Below the pieces are notes generated by a model. That model did not search any database, was not told the DNA's origin, and saw only the letters and a program-made list of their open reading frames with translations. From positions 3,596,001-3,660,000 of the forward strand of contig SNVD02010473.1 of assembly GCA_013180625.2 (NCBI GenBank): a stretch of 64,000 nt of DNA. Direction: 5' to 3'. Both the position numbers and the translations under genes were made by a program. This document shows, in pieces, positions 36,223 to 48,165 of the stretch. The DNA is from Boswellia sacra. Taxonomy: Eukaryota; Streptophyta; Magnoliopsida; Sapindales; Burseraceae. Every line of letters begins with the position of its first letter. Positions within the stretch are counted from its first letter, which is position 1.

Positions 36223-38146
36223 GATCGATGTTGATCTTATATATAGAATCCACAAAGACGAATTACAGCTAGCTTGGAAGCTTTTTTTCTTGCTAGTAAT
36301 TGAACCCAGAAGAGCCTGCCAGCTAATGAATAAACTTACTTATGTCCTCCTGATTTTTATGGGCTGATTTCAGGAGAAGTTTCTAGGCGAGAAGGTTCGG
36401 AGTTCTCTAGGTGTGTCTTGCGCTTTTGTTTGTATTTGTATGATTTTATTACTTTTTGTTGTTAGTATAAGACAATTTTTCTTTTTCTTTTTTTTTTTAA
36501 TTATTATAAACGTTGTCACCTTGCAAAAGTTTTCTTAGTGTCCGGCGGGAAACTCTTCCCACGAAATAATCCCTTTTCTAAGCTTCATATCTGCTACTTT
36601 GATCAATTAAATTATCAAAATTTTCCTGAATAATTCTACCAGATGTAACGGATTTGATATGTGTGAACACTGGTGCACACATGATGATGATTGAATCTTT
36701 GGGGGCAATCGAGCCTTTAAAAAAAATTATTCTAAATTAAGTTCTAGTTATAAACCGACAAATTAAATTATATGTATAATTGAGAAAACAACAATAATAC
36801 TATTTGTTTAATATCTTATAAAAGAAAAATATTTATAAATAATTTATTAAAGTTATAAAATTATAGTAATTAAACATTCACATCTTAAAAATTATTTATA
36901 ATTGATCTTATACTAAACTTTTGCTTAAGATAGAGTAAAGAATCTCTCTTTCTATAGGTATTAATTATGACCTGGGAATCTATTTATATTTATACGAAGA
37001 ATCCTTATTTAAATAGTAAATATTACTTTTCAATTTAATTAAACCAAAAAAAATTTGATAAATATACCATAAAACTAAAAAAATACATAGATCCACTCAT
37101 TAATATTAAGAGAACGTCTCTCATATATCAGAGATAATACCTCTAGATCAATTAGAGCGTGTTACATCAATATTATATCAGCATACGTGTGCACCATGCA
37201 CACCCTGATTCACTCGAAGTCATTGCCCCCTATGCATGCTCTCTAATATCAATGATAATTTTGTAAGAAACTAATAATATATAATATAAGAGAAGGTCGT
37301 CATAGAATAATCATGTGATACATAAAATATAAAAATATAATATTTATAAAATTTTATTAACTTTTCATGAACTTTCTGGATCCCAATCTCCCCAGGCAGA
37401 GCATAGTTCCACCAATGCAAACATTACACACGACCGTCAATTGATTAACATTTTGTCAAAATTTTATTTAGAAACCTTATTCGCAAAAGAACCTTATTCA
37501 TAAATGAAAAATACATTAAACCTATTTAATTTAGGAAAATTACAATAAACCTCCAATGCAAGAACCGGAGTTAGTCGTGGGGAACCAAATAGGAGGATTC
37601 GAGCTGCAATTGACTATGGGACATAAATAAATAATACATTATAACCTATTTAATTTAGGGAAATTACAATGAACCTCCAATGCAAGAAACGGAGTTGCCT
37701 GTGGGGAACCAAATAGGAGGATTCGAGGATTCGAGCTGCCATTTATTATGTATAAATATTAAATATTGTTACGTATCTTGAAAGTAATGTGTATGAATAT
37801 TAAATTTTACATGACTTATCAACTGAGATTATTTTCACAAATTGTGCATGAAAATTCATAATATATTTTTCACGCAAATGCTCTTATCAACGTCATGTTT
37901 ATTCCAACAACACAAAGGCACAATGTCAACAGAGTAATTTTATATTATTTTAATTGATATTACATCCTATATTCGTATCATTTTATTATATTATTATACC
38001 ATTTAAATGACACTACAAATTTTAAAAACATAATAATTATTAGAATTGTCTTACTTTCATAATTTAATTCATGAACATTAGATCAAACTCGAATGAGTTT
38101 CAAGCTCACCTAACAAGTAACACTTAAATTTTAAACTAATTAAGAG
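36223..38146. other. UMP-CMP kinase promoter and AT-rich intergenic DNA
   Basis: The first few hundred bases are the kinase promoter and leader. The rest is AT-rich without a gene. It contains the tandem duplication at 37510-37740 and a copy of the dispersed ACATGACTTATCAAC motif. Confidence 0.4.
37510..37740. repeat. diverged tandem duplication, period about 123 bp
   Basis: 37510-37610 and 37632-37740 share AATACATTA(T)A-ACCTATTTAATTTAGG, CCTCCAATGCAAGAA and GTGGGGAACCAAATAGGAGG blocks. The second copy has an extra 8-bp AGGATTCG repeat. Confidence 0.85.
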
Positions 38147-38337
38147 TAATGATATATCTATAATTATTTTTTATACAATCTAAGTTAGTAAATTATTATT
38201 GGATAGATGAAAAATAAAAATAAATAAAATATATTAAATTGAATGATATTATAATTATTCATTCAATAATATCTTATCAACCTAAATTACATAAAATCTT
38301 AATTATAAATGAATTATAAATCTAATATTATTCACTA
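38147..38337. mobile_element. small AT-rich MITE-like inverted repeat
   Basis: The left half (TAATGATATATCTATAATTA, ATACAATCTAAGTTAGTAA, TTATTATTGGATAGATGA) recurs inverted in the right half (ATTCATTCAATAATATCTTA, CAACCTAAATTACATAAAAT). The pairing is imperfect with gaps. It is non-coding and lies about 140 bp upstream of the PPR start codon. Confidence 0.55.
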
Positions 38338-38478
38338 ATTTTTATCGTTACACTGCTCCAGATCTAAAACAGTGCGTTGAGGGGAACAACTTGTTTAAAA
38401 AACAGGTGGCAATACGATGCGTTTAAGAAATGATCTTAACGGTCAAGAAAACCCGCCAAAGCATGAGTTCGAAACTTC

Positions 38479-41139
38479 ATGGGAAACCAAATTTGCCCAA
38501 CGAAACTCTTATCAGAGTCTCTATACAAAGCAATAGCCATCTCTTCGTTCTCTACATCTACACTGAAAAATCAAGCGATAATACCCATCAAATCGAGAAC
38601 AAAAACCTTCTCTCACATTTTCCAAGAATGCACCGATCACCGCGCGCTGAATCCGGGAAAGCAAGCCCATGCTCGCTTGATCATATCTGGGTTCAAGCCC
38701 ACAATCTTTGTCACCAATTGTTTGATCCAAATGTACATAAAATGCTCCAATTTGAAGTGTGCATACGACGTGTTTGATAAAATGCCGCAAAGGGATGTTA
38801 TTTCCTGGAATGCATTGATTTTTGGGTTCGCGGCATGTGGTAAAATGGGGATTGCGAGCTCATTATTTGAAGCGATGCCCGAGAGAGATGTAGCCTCCTG
38901 GAATTCATTGATTTCGGGGTATCTGCAGACAGGGGATTGCTTGAGGGTGATTCATGTGTTTATGGAGATGGGGAGATTGGGTGTGGTATTTGATAGGAGG
39001 AGTTTTGCTGTAGCTCTGAAAGCATGTTCAGTTTTGGAGGACTGTGATTTGGGAGTGCAGGTTCATGGATTTGCAATGAAACTGGGTTTTGATAGGGATG
39101 TGGTAACAGGGAGTGCTTTCGTAGACATGTATGCGAAGTGTAAGAAATTGGATGATTCGCTTTTACTATTTAGTGAGATGTATGAAAAGAATTGGGTTAC
39201 TTGGAGTGCTGCGATTGCAGGTTGTGTTCAAAATGATGAATATGTTAAGGGTTTTGAATTGTTTAACAGGATGCAAACGGAAGGGATTGGGGTTAGTCAG
39301 TCAATTTATGCTAGTCTCTTCAGGTTATGTGCAGGGGTCTCTGCATTTAGGTTGGGTTCTCAGTTGCATGCCCATGCTTTAAAGACTGATTTTGGATCTG
39401 ATGTAATTGTAGGAACTGCCACTTTGGATATGTATGCAAAATGTAACAATATACCAGAAGCTCGAAAGCTATTTAACTCATTGCCCAATCATAATTTGCA
39501 GTCTTACAATGCCATTATTGTCGGTTATGCACGAAGTGGTCTAGGCTGTGAGGCCTTGCAGTTGTTTTGGCTTTTGAGGAAGTCTAGTCTTGGTTTTGAT
39601 GAAATAAGTTTATCTGGGGCATTTAGTGCCTGTGCGGTGACCAAAGGGCTTTTGGAGGGGCTTCAAATACATGCTTTAGCAATTAAGAGCACTCTAATTT
39701 CAAATATTTGTGTCGCAAACGCCATTCTAGACATGTATGGTAAATGTGGGGCTCTATGTGAAGCCCGTCACATCTTTGATGAAATGGAAAGGAGAGATCC
39801 TGTATCTTGGAATGCAGTTATTGCAGCTCATGAGCAGAATGGGAACGAAGGGGACACATTGTCCTATTTTGTTTCAATGCTTCATGCAAGGATGGAACCT
39901 GATGAGTTCACATATGGTAGTGTCCTAAAAGCTTGTGCGGGTCAGCAAGCTCTGAATTATGGCATGGAGATCCATAACAGAGTTGTCAAATCAGGGATGG
40001 GGTTAAACTTATTTGTTGGAAGTGCACTTGTTGATATGTACTGCAAGTGTGGAATGATTGAGGAGGCAGAGAAGATACATTATAGAACAAAAGAACAAAC
40101 TATGGTTTCATGGAATGCAATCATTTCTGGGTTTGCAGGGCAAAAACAAAGTGAGGATGCACAGAGATATTTTTCTCGGATGTTGGAATCGGGCGTAGAG
40201 CCAGATAACTTCACTTACGCAACAGTTCTAGATACTTGTGCTAATTTAGCAACTGTTGGACTTGGCAAGCAAATTCATGCACAAATAATTAAGCAAGAAT
40301 TACAATCAGATGTATATATATCCAGCACCCTTGTTGATATGTACTCAAAGTGTGGAAACATGCAGGATTCCCAGATAATCTTTGAGAGAGCACCAAAGCG
40401 GGACTTTGTTACATGGAATGCCATGATTTGTGGCTATGCACAGCATGGCCATGGACATGATGCGCTTAAGGTTTTTGAGCTAATGAAAGTTGAGGATGTG
40501 AAGCCAAATCAGGCAACTTTTGTCTCAGTGCTTCGAGCTTGTGCACACATGGAACTTGTTGAAGAAGGATTGCATTACTTCAATGCTATGATGAGTGACT
40601 ATGGTTTAGATCCTCAACTGGAGCACTATTCATGCATGGTGGATATATTGGGAAGGTTCGGCCAAGTTATGGAGGCTTTGAAACTTATTCAAGACATGCC
40701 TTTTGAAGCTGATGATGTTATATGGAGAACTCTGCTTAGCATTTGCAAGATCCATGGAAATGTAGAGGTGGCAGAAAAAGCAGCCAGTTCTATTTTGCGA
40801 TTGGACCCACAAGACTCTTCTGCTTATATTCTCCTGTCAAATATTTATGCAGATGCTGGTATGTGGGACAAAGTTTCATATATGAGGAAGATGATGAGAC
40901 AGAATAAGCTTAAAAAAGAGCCAGGTTGCAGCTGGATTGAGGTAAAAGATGAGGTAAATGCATTCCTTGTTGGGGACAAAGCTCATCCAAAATCTGAAGA
41001 GATATATGAGAAGCTTAGTCTGCTAATTGACGAAATGAAGTGGGCCGGATATGTGCCTGGTACAGATTTTGGGCTTAATGAGGAAACAGAAGAACATGAG
41101 CAGCAAGAAGAGCCGAGATCCTGGATGAGCAACCTATAG
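38479..41139 (+). CDS. MEF13: PLS-class pentatricopeptide repeat protein, E subgroup (MEF13-like RNA editing factor)
   Basis: An intronless frame of 886 residues, typical of plant PLS-PPR genes. The first 45 or so residues are Ser/Thr/Lys-rich with few acids, as in a mitochondrial presequence. Then come about twenty P, L and S type repeats with recurring VSWNA(I/M)I, YAKCG and (L/V)DMY elements. The end is an E/E+ region (about 760-870: DDVIWRTLLSICKIHGNVEV, then EPGCSWIEVKDEV) without a DYW deaminase domain. Such proteins select specific cytidines in organelle transcripts for C-to-U editing and need a DYW partner. Overall repeat text and length resemble Arabidopsis At3g02330 (MEF13) from memory; orthology needs a tree. 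Confidence 0.9.
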   Translation: MGNQICPTKLLSESLYKAIAISSFSTSTLKNQAIIPIKSRTKTFSHIFQECTDHRALNPGKQAHARLIISGFKPTIFVTNCLIQMYIKCSNLKCAYDVFDKMPQRDVISWNALIFGFAACGKMGIASSLFEAMPERDVASWNSLISGYLQTGDCLRVIHVFMEMGRLGVVFDRRSFAVALKACSVLEDCDLGVQVHGFAMKLGFDRDVVTGSAFVDMYAKCKKLDDSLLLFSEMYEKNWVTWSAAIAGCVQNDEYVKGFELFNRMQTEGIGVSQSIYASLFRLCAGVSAFRLGSQLHAHALKTDFGSDVIVGTATLDMYAKCNNIPEARKLFNSLPNHNLQSYNAIIVGYARSGLGCEALQLFWLLRKSSLGFDEISLSGAFSACAVTKGLLEGLQIHALAIKSTLISNICVANAILDMYGKCGALCEARHIFDEMERRDPVSWNAVIAAHEQNGNEGDTLSYFVSMLHARMEPDEFTYGSVLKACAGQQALNYGMEIHNRVVKSGMGLNLFVGSALVDMYCKCGMIEEAEKIHYRTKEQTMVSWNAIISGFAGQKQSEDAQRYFSRMLESGVEPDNFTYATVLDTCANLATVGLGKQIHAQIIKQELQSDVYISSTLVDMYSKCGNMQDSQIIFERAPKRDFVTWNAMICGYAQHGHGHDALKVFELMKVEDVKPNQATFVSVLRACAHMELVEEGLHYFNAMMSDYGLDPQLEHYSCMVDILGRFGQVMEALKLIQDMPFEADDVIWRTLLSICKIHGNVEVAEKAASSILRLDPQDSSAYILLSNIYADAGMWDKVSYMRKMMRQNKLKKEPGCSWIEVKDEVNAFLVGDKAHPKSEEIYEKLSLLIDEMKWAGYVPGTDFGLNEETEEHEQQEEPRSWMSNL

Positions 41140-42455
41140 TTTTACAACAAATGTCGTTTTGGACTACAGAAGAATAGCTATGCTGTCATCTCCCTTAAAG
41201 TTACAGAGGGCTTTATTCTCCGACTCCAGTATGGCGCTCTAAAAAAACCAAAGGAAAGCTTGAAAATCGCTTTGTTCTCTCAAATTTTTTCATTGGTGCA
41301 ACAAAGACAAGTTACCTCAGCTGTCCTTTTCCTAGAAGTCTCTCAGGAAACGTTCAGAATTCTCCGACATGGTGACTTGGCCTATGCATACAAATTCCAA
41401 AGTATCAGCTTGTTAAGAGCTTGCCTTTCTTGCAGGTGGGGACTCATGTTTCTGGAGACAAATAGAGAGTTCTGATGGTAAGTCACAGCTGAAGGGCAGC
41501 TGGTAAGCCTTGGCTGGTCTTGCAATCATCTTCAGCCCGCAACAGTTACATAAGAAGTTCCAGAAATGGAAACTAGTTCGAAACAAATGCATGGAAATTT
41601 TGGAATTGAAATTTCTTAGAAACTGAAACTGTAAACATGTACACTACAGTGGATGGGAGATGAATTTCAATATAACTTTGTAACATCCATTTTCAGTACC
41701 AAATTTCACTTGCATTTGCTTGTAATTCCATTGTTTATAATCTTACCAAGAAGCTAGACAACAGATATAAGGGGAAAATGTTAAGAAAAATAGAATTTTG
41801 CTATTACAAAAGACAAACAGGAGGACTTTGCTAATGACAACCTACAAAACAAGCTTTTTCCAACACATCTCCCATCTCATCACAGAGCAAGATACCAACA
41901 TCACTCTACTAAACGTGCTAGAAGCAAATACCGATGAGAAACCCCATGTTTGATTTAACTCTAGCAAGAAAGGTACCTTCCAAGCCAACATCTCAACAAT
42001 AATCCAAGCAGTTGCCCTGATTTGGTTATACAGCCCTTACACTTTCCAAGTAGATGTGCTTATCCTCTATTCACCAGATGGCACTAATTCTGCAGCTTCT
42101 AATCAAAATTTCTAGCGTCGCCATAAAAAAGCTGTATCACAGAGACTGAGAATATAGAATCAAGTAGGTTTCCCTGCCTCTGAATATAGTTTCTATACAT
42201 TTACATGGAAGAAGCTTTTAAAATCGCTGATGAACCAATTTCTCATATTTTTCCTTTTTTTTTTCCTAATAACGAGTCACCAGTTCGACCTCAAAATGGA
42301 TAAAACAGATGCTGCAACTAAGTTCTTTGAGAATCCAAGGCAGTACTTCGTTCTAATCAGGCACCAACATCAAAACTGCCAGTTCTGTTTTTGAAAAAAA
42401 GTAAGCTGCCACAGGAACTAGCACAATGAGCAGTGCCATGAAAACATGCTTCTAG
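41140..42455. other. PPR 3' UTR and convergent flank
   Basis: 41140 to about 41700 is probably the PPR 3' UTR. 42353-42490 holds the out-of-frame anchor of the WIT gene described separately, and its 3' UTR continues left. No other gene seen. Confidence 0.5.
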
Positions 42456-42490
42456 TTAAGCAACCGCGCATCTATTCTCCTGACAGTGCT
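42353..42490 (-). pseudogene. out-of-frame C-terminal membrane anchor of the WIT gene
   Basis: Reading one base out of the exon 5 frame gives TVRRIDARLLN, then a TAG (42452-42454), then KHVFMALLIVLVPVAAYFF and a short tail ending at 42353. This order, a VR.IDA..LN linker followed by a single span at the extreme C-terminus, is what WIT proteins have. An extra C at about 42488 would explain the frame change; the TAG is a second, independent lesion. Confidence 0.75.
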
Positions 42491-45076
42491 CAGATGTTAA
42501 ATCTACTGATTGGTCTTCAGTCTTACTAACAGATGCATTTTCCTGAGTCCTGTCCTGCTGGAAACAGAAGAATACACAGATTCAGACAACTTACACATAT
42601 AGCAATTTCTGTAAAACACAGCACATGCAGAGAAGGGAAAGGAAATGTAATAGAACCAAAGGAACTTCAGTTCTAGTGTTCTGAAGCCTTCCAATCCTAT
42701 CAACTATATTTCTGATTCCTTATCCAGTTATACTTGAAAATTGATATATTTCACAATAATAACGGAATCAAATACATATGAAATCAAAGTTTAAAATGGA
42801 AAATTTTTCAATTGAATATAAGGTTTCTAAAAGAGTGATAGTGATTTTACTTTCTCATCACCATTTCTACAAAATGAGAAAAGTTTTAATAAGAATTCTA
42901 AAAGAAGAAGAAGAAAAGACCGATAAGAGCTACAAGTTAAATGAAGAAAAGGACATAGGAAAATCAAAGGAAAAGTGATGAAAGATCAAGATCTTTAATT
43001 TACTAGAAGATTAAGTCGCCTCTGATATACACAAACCACATATCTTCCATTTCACTGTATATAAAAACAAGAAATCTGAAGAAGAAAAACAATTTCTCAA
43101 TTTCCAGTCTGGATGTAACTTATTAAGCCAAAAAATACCTCAGAAACAGCACCAGACAATAATGTTACTTCTTCCTTCCTTTCTCTCGTACAAGGGTCAG
43201 TAGTCAAGTCATGTTTAAGAATAGATGGATCTTTCTTTGTTTGCTGCAATTTCACTGCCATCACTTTCTTCTCCATCGTTAATGATGATATCTGCATATA
43301 CCATATTAAGAAATTTTCAGTCAGAAGAAGCAGAATGAATAATTTAGAATGGGCTAGAACCCTTATCATTTCCAGACACTTAAAAAATGACTAACACACA
43401 GCCACATTTTAATAATATTTATTATCTCTTACAGTACAATAGAGAATATTAAGGGAAAAAAAAAAGCCGGTTTAATGATATTAATTGTGGCATATAAAAA
43501 GCATGCAAAGGTGAACCAGGACAGTAAGTTACACAAATGGATATCCAGGCATGATTCAGCTGCATCAAGGTGAGGTGCTTGTAAATTGCAAATTCTTGTT
43601 AGATATTCCATTGGTGATGCAAGCCATTGCTGATTAATATCTTGCACTCATATTTATTGACCAAGCACTAAAAATTCCCTAGAAGCAATTCAGGTGACGA
43701 ATGATAAAATGTTAACAACTAGAACCATCTTTAACTATGAAAGTATATATATTGCAAGAGAGGTCCACACCTGCTGATAAAGGCGTTCTCTCTCAATTGC
43801 CAGTTGCATTACCAGATTTGTTATTGCTTTTGTTCGTATACCAATGTCCTTTGCAGTTGCTAATTTTGCTTCCTCAACTTGATGCAAAGATGCCTCCAAG
43901 CATTCAAGTCTATCCCTCACAAAGCTTAATTCCTCGGTTAGTCCTGCATTAGCTTCAGATAATATTATTAACTTCTCCTCAGCATTATCAGCCCGACTAT
44001 CAGCTTTTGAAACTTTCAACTTCAGATCCCCAATTAAATTTTCCATATCTCTTATTGTCGAATACAACATACTTTGATTCTCCTGGCTAGCTTCAGCAGA
44101 TGCTACAGCATGCTGCAGTTGAATGTCACTTTCCCTCAACTGCCTCTCAAGAGAATTCACCTTCTCCTGCCTACCTTTAAGAAGATCCAGCTTTTCATTG
44201 AGTCCCATATTTGTCTCTGCTAATAACGTACACTTGGCTTCTGCAGTCTCTGCTTTGGCTTCGGCTTTAGACAATTTTTCTTTCAAATCCTCAATAACTT
44301 TTCCTAATTCTACAATTTCAGAACATAAGGCACTATGCTGCTCTAGACTAGCCTCTTTTAGCTGCTTCTCAAGTGAATCCACCTTCTGCCTCAAAGTCAA
44401 GTTCTCAGAATCAGCAAGATCTGATTTATCTGCTTCCTTCAATCTGGTTTTCAGCTTCTGTAAGGCCTTTTCCTTCTCTTCCATGGCAACTTTAAGCTTC
44501 AACCTTAGCTCGTTTTCCCGCTGAGCTGAGCCATTCAGATTGAATTGAACAATCTGGAGGCGACCAAGTAATTCTTTGGAAATCCCCATAAGGACCTCAG
44601 CAGCATTTTCTGCTTCAAACAACCTTTCACAAGTTTCTTCCTCCAAGTCAAATACTTCTTGCTCAAAAGAGAGTAATCTTATTTTCAGCACTTCATCAAT
44701 TTCTCTAGATTCAGCTAACTTCTTTTCAAGATCCATCTCTCTCGCCAAAGACTTTTCTAGCATCCTCAAGATATGTCTCTGTTGTTCAGCAGTTTGCATT
44801 TTTATCTTTGCATTTGCATACAATAATGGAACATCTTCTGAAAAGTCAGTGCACTTGTCACCATTCCCTGTTATCATTCAATGCAATGAAAAGGTCACAC
44901 AAAGATTACAACTTTCCTGATGAAGTAATAAACATCTTTTGCATGTGCATTTCTTTTCCAAGGCAAGTATGAAACAACAATCTCTTTATTGTTCACACTT
45001 CCTTATCCAGAAGTGGTAAAATTAAGCCAGTCATATATGCAAGCTATGCAAGTGTTAAGCCAATACCTCCAGCCTG

Positions 45077-45113
<37 letters not shown>

Positions 45114-46136
45114 ATAGACAATGCTAAAGCCAGTAATGTCATTCAGATTAAATAAAATCTAACACACATACAGACACAGACATATACATTAAGAGCTACT
45201 TGTCTCCAAACTTCACATTGTTTTTAGTGGCCAAGAGTTTCAGGACATACACACGAAGCCCAAAAAATTAATTTATAAAGCACCTTTCTATCATGCAATT
45301 CTGACCAATAAAAAAAATATTAAATAAAGGATTAAGATCTTTCAACTCAAAATTTTAGCTAACACACACAAAAATTTAACCATTCACTCATTTAATCCAT
45401 ATGTGCAAGGACTTGTTTATCTGACAAATTTTAAATATTACTTTTTCACTTTAGATCTTAATCATGCAATTAAAGAAAATCCATGGTTGGGAATCAGTTT
45501 AAAATGAATTTGAAAATTTTAAGTTAAAAGATCCCAATCCTTACGAAATTATACTAAAAAATTCTTTAGCTTACAATGTCCTTTTCCATCTAGAGCTGAT
45601 AAGATCCTCTGGAACTTTGCAGATTGAGCTTTAATTTCTGAGATCTGCTGCTGCAACTGCTTCAATGAATTTTCAGAATCCAATAACTTTTCTTCCATTT
45701 CCATCGAGGTGTTCCCCATTTGCCTATACAAAGATATTAGCTCACGAGCACTGGTGATATCTGCTTCAAGAGTAGCCATGAACTCATCCAGTTCTTTCAC
45801 CTCTGAGTCTAATATTCCAGATAATAGATCAAATTCTAGAGCCTTCTCAGTGGAATCATCCAAAATATTCTCTCTATCTGAAGCAAAGGCTTCAAAGTCA
45901 TTTTCCCTGCTTGTTACATGCAGCATAAGTATATTCAAATTCACTAGCTTCTCTGAAGAACAAGCTATATCCAATTCAGCTCTACTTAGAACCTCGCCAG
46001 CACTTCCTAGCTCTCTGATCACTTCACCATTAGATGAGATCCCTTCAGTTAAGTCAACTTTATCTGACTCCGCTTGTGAACCACCAACTGTAACAATGAC
46101 AGAAACATTTGTTTCTTGATCCACATCAGTATCCAT
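42456..46136 (-). CDS. WIT1: WPP domain-interacting tail-anchored protein (WIT), anchor lost
   Basis: Minus-strand exons 45575-46136, 43771-44867, 43139-43291 and 42456-42557 keep phase across all junctions and give 637 residues. The N-terminal domain (LDIACSSEKLVNL, FDLLSGILDSEVKELDEF) and TAEQQRHILRMLEKSLARE are WIT signatures. Long coiled coils follow (about residues 190-555). WIT proteins sit in the outer nuclear envelope with WIP partners, bind RanGAP and myosin XI-i, and are held by a C-terminal membrane tail. Here the frame ends at TAA (42456-42458) before any membrane span; the tail is present in another frame and also has a stop. A leader exon lies at 48081-48165. The last exon begins at a CAGCAG tandem acceptor. 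Confidence 0.88.
45078..45110. repeat. (TC)n microsatellite
   Basis: About 16 TC units inside the WIT intron between 44868 and 45574. Confidence 0.95.
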
Positions 46137-48080
46137 TTCAGTGGCCCACTTGTTATGTTGCTCTGTAAAGCTGAAAGTTAACTTGCAAAAGAAAAAGAAA
46201 AATTAAGTGCAAGTGAGAAAGATAAGGGAGAAGTGGAATTTACGAAGTGATAAAATAAATTAGGGCAATTCTCACACAAAAAGTGAAGCAAAATGGTAAA
46301 GACTAGCTTCTGAGAGTATCCATCAATAAAACATCTCAGGTTAAAGGGCTTTGCAGGATCAAATTCAAGTAAGCAAAGTCATTCCCAGGAGTAAAAAGAA
46401 TTTAATAACCTCCAAGCCCAGTAGGAGGATAATAGTTTTAAATAAAGTATGTATATCAGGACCTATTTAATAGTGCCAATTCCTAACAGTAAAAGGTGTA
46501 ACTGATTAATAAAGATAAAACCTAATTTGAACACCATCTCTACCTAAACACCAAGATTGGTGGAGAGGAACCACTGATTCCAAAAATAATCTGATTAAAA
46601 TCTGTTTATTCATGTTTAGTGTAATTAAAAACAAAAAACAAAATTAAAGTAGGTTTAACAATCAATTATTATTTAAGCAAGTTAAATAGAATGATTATTG
46701 ATGGTAGACCACATCAACATTATCTTTTCTATATTTAATGTGTTCACAAGGATTTACTAAGGTGAGGTAAATGAGGGATAATGCTAATAAATTATATTAA
46801 AACTAGAATCTGCACCAGTCAAAATCATCACTCAATTCAGTATCTATTATTTGGATGCTATAATTACCCCACACAGCACACAACAAGATCAGAGAAAATA
46901 ACCTTTACGAATTTGAAACTCCATAAAGCATAGATGCACCTGTGAACACAGTGAATTCTGTAACTCATTGAATTTTTTATCGCTATCTTTTAGGTTTTCT
47001 GCATTGTAAAATCTGTGAGAAACGTTCAGTAACAAACTTTCATTTTTGTATCCGAAAAACAGAAAACATTTTTACTTTTTACACAGGAATCAACCTTGCA
47101 TAGTTTTCTCCATTTTAAGAATTAACTTGTTAAAACCAGAAAATGCTTTGAATTGTTATTTTTAAATCAATTTTTTAAATATGATTTCAATTTGATTTTT
47201 CAATTTTTTAAGAATATTAACAAAATATTATAATACTAATGTATTATAAATATTTTAATGTTAGTTAAAAAAAAATTAATTACCACATTTCATTGTTTTC
47301 ATTTTCAAAACTTATGACCAAACATACTCTCAAATCTTAAAAAGATAAAATAATTTTACTATTTTCATTAAAAAAATAAAAATTAAAAAAAAAACCTTTG
47401 AAAACGAAAACACAAAATTCATCCCCAAATGGCACCTATAATTTCATGCATTCACAATTTTCCATTGTTCAACCTTATTTATCCAAACGATTAAGTTCCA
47501 ACATTGAAAAATCCACCTAATTTCTCATAAACAACAACTGCTCGTCAAAACAACCACGAATCCCAGTCTGCCTTGAACAACAATCACCTTCACCCACCGT
47601 GAATTTCTACCAATAACCGTTCATTTGTTAAAGCAGTCCGACTTCGTCACAATAAAACAAACCCAAAATTCGATAACTATTCCACTTAAGGTTTGTTATC
47701 CACCATTCTAAAAATTTCACTTCTCCTCACTCACAAACACTCCAAGATCCACACATATTTGAATATAATCTTTCAAACTATTGCTCACCTCCACCTAACC
47801 TGCAATCAACAAATTCTCCGTAACAGACTCCTTAACACAATTTTATTTTCATTATAGACCAAAGTAACAACGACCCGTCTCAAAAAATCACATAAATGAA
47901 CAAAAGGAGCACCCTTAGCAACCTAGAAACGCCCATAAACTCAAAGAGCTCCCATATAGCCGATCAAATCTTAAAAAGAATTATACTAAACCAACCCACA
48001 TCATTTTCTGTCATTTTCTCAATCAAATCAAAAAGAAAACACTAAGATAATAAAATAACAAGAAATGAGAAGAGGCGTAC
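46137..48080 (-). other. leader and long 5' UTR intron of the WIT gene
   Basis: A good acceptor (CTTTTGCAAGTTAACTTTCAG on the minus strand, near 46172) precedes a short leader and the ATG. It pairs with the donor at 48080 (AACAAG then GTACGC). The intron, about 1.9 kb, is AT-rich with no frame of note. Confidence 0.6.
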
Positions 48081-48165
48081 CTTGTTTTTGAAGAGTCCCT
48101 AAAAGCAGAAAGCAACAGAGGAAGCCTGAGAGGCCGAGACGCTTGTTTGTTTTTCCGTTAACAGT
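48081..48165 (-). other. non-coding first exon of the WIT gene
   Basis: Pyrimidine-rich leader text ending in a consensus donor at 48080-48079. It fits a plant gene with a 5' UTR intron. The upstream end is approximate. Confidence 0.55.

Noticed and set aside
43737..44920. Ser/Leu/Phe-rich plus-strand frames inside the WIT gene
   Set aside because: Antisense shadows of the Glu/Lys/Leu-rich coiled coil on the minus strand.
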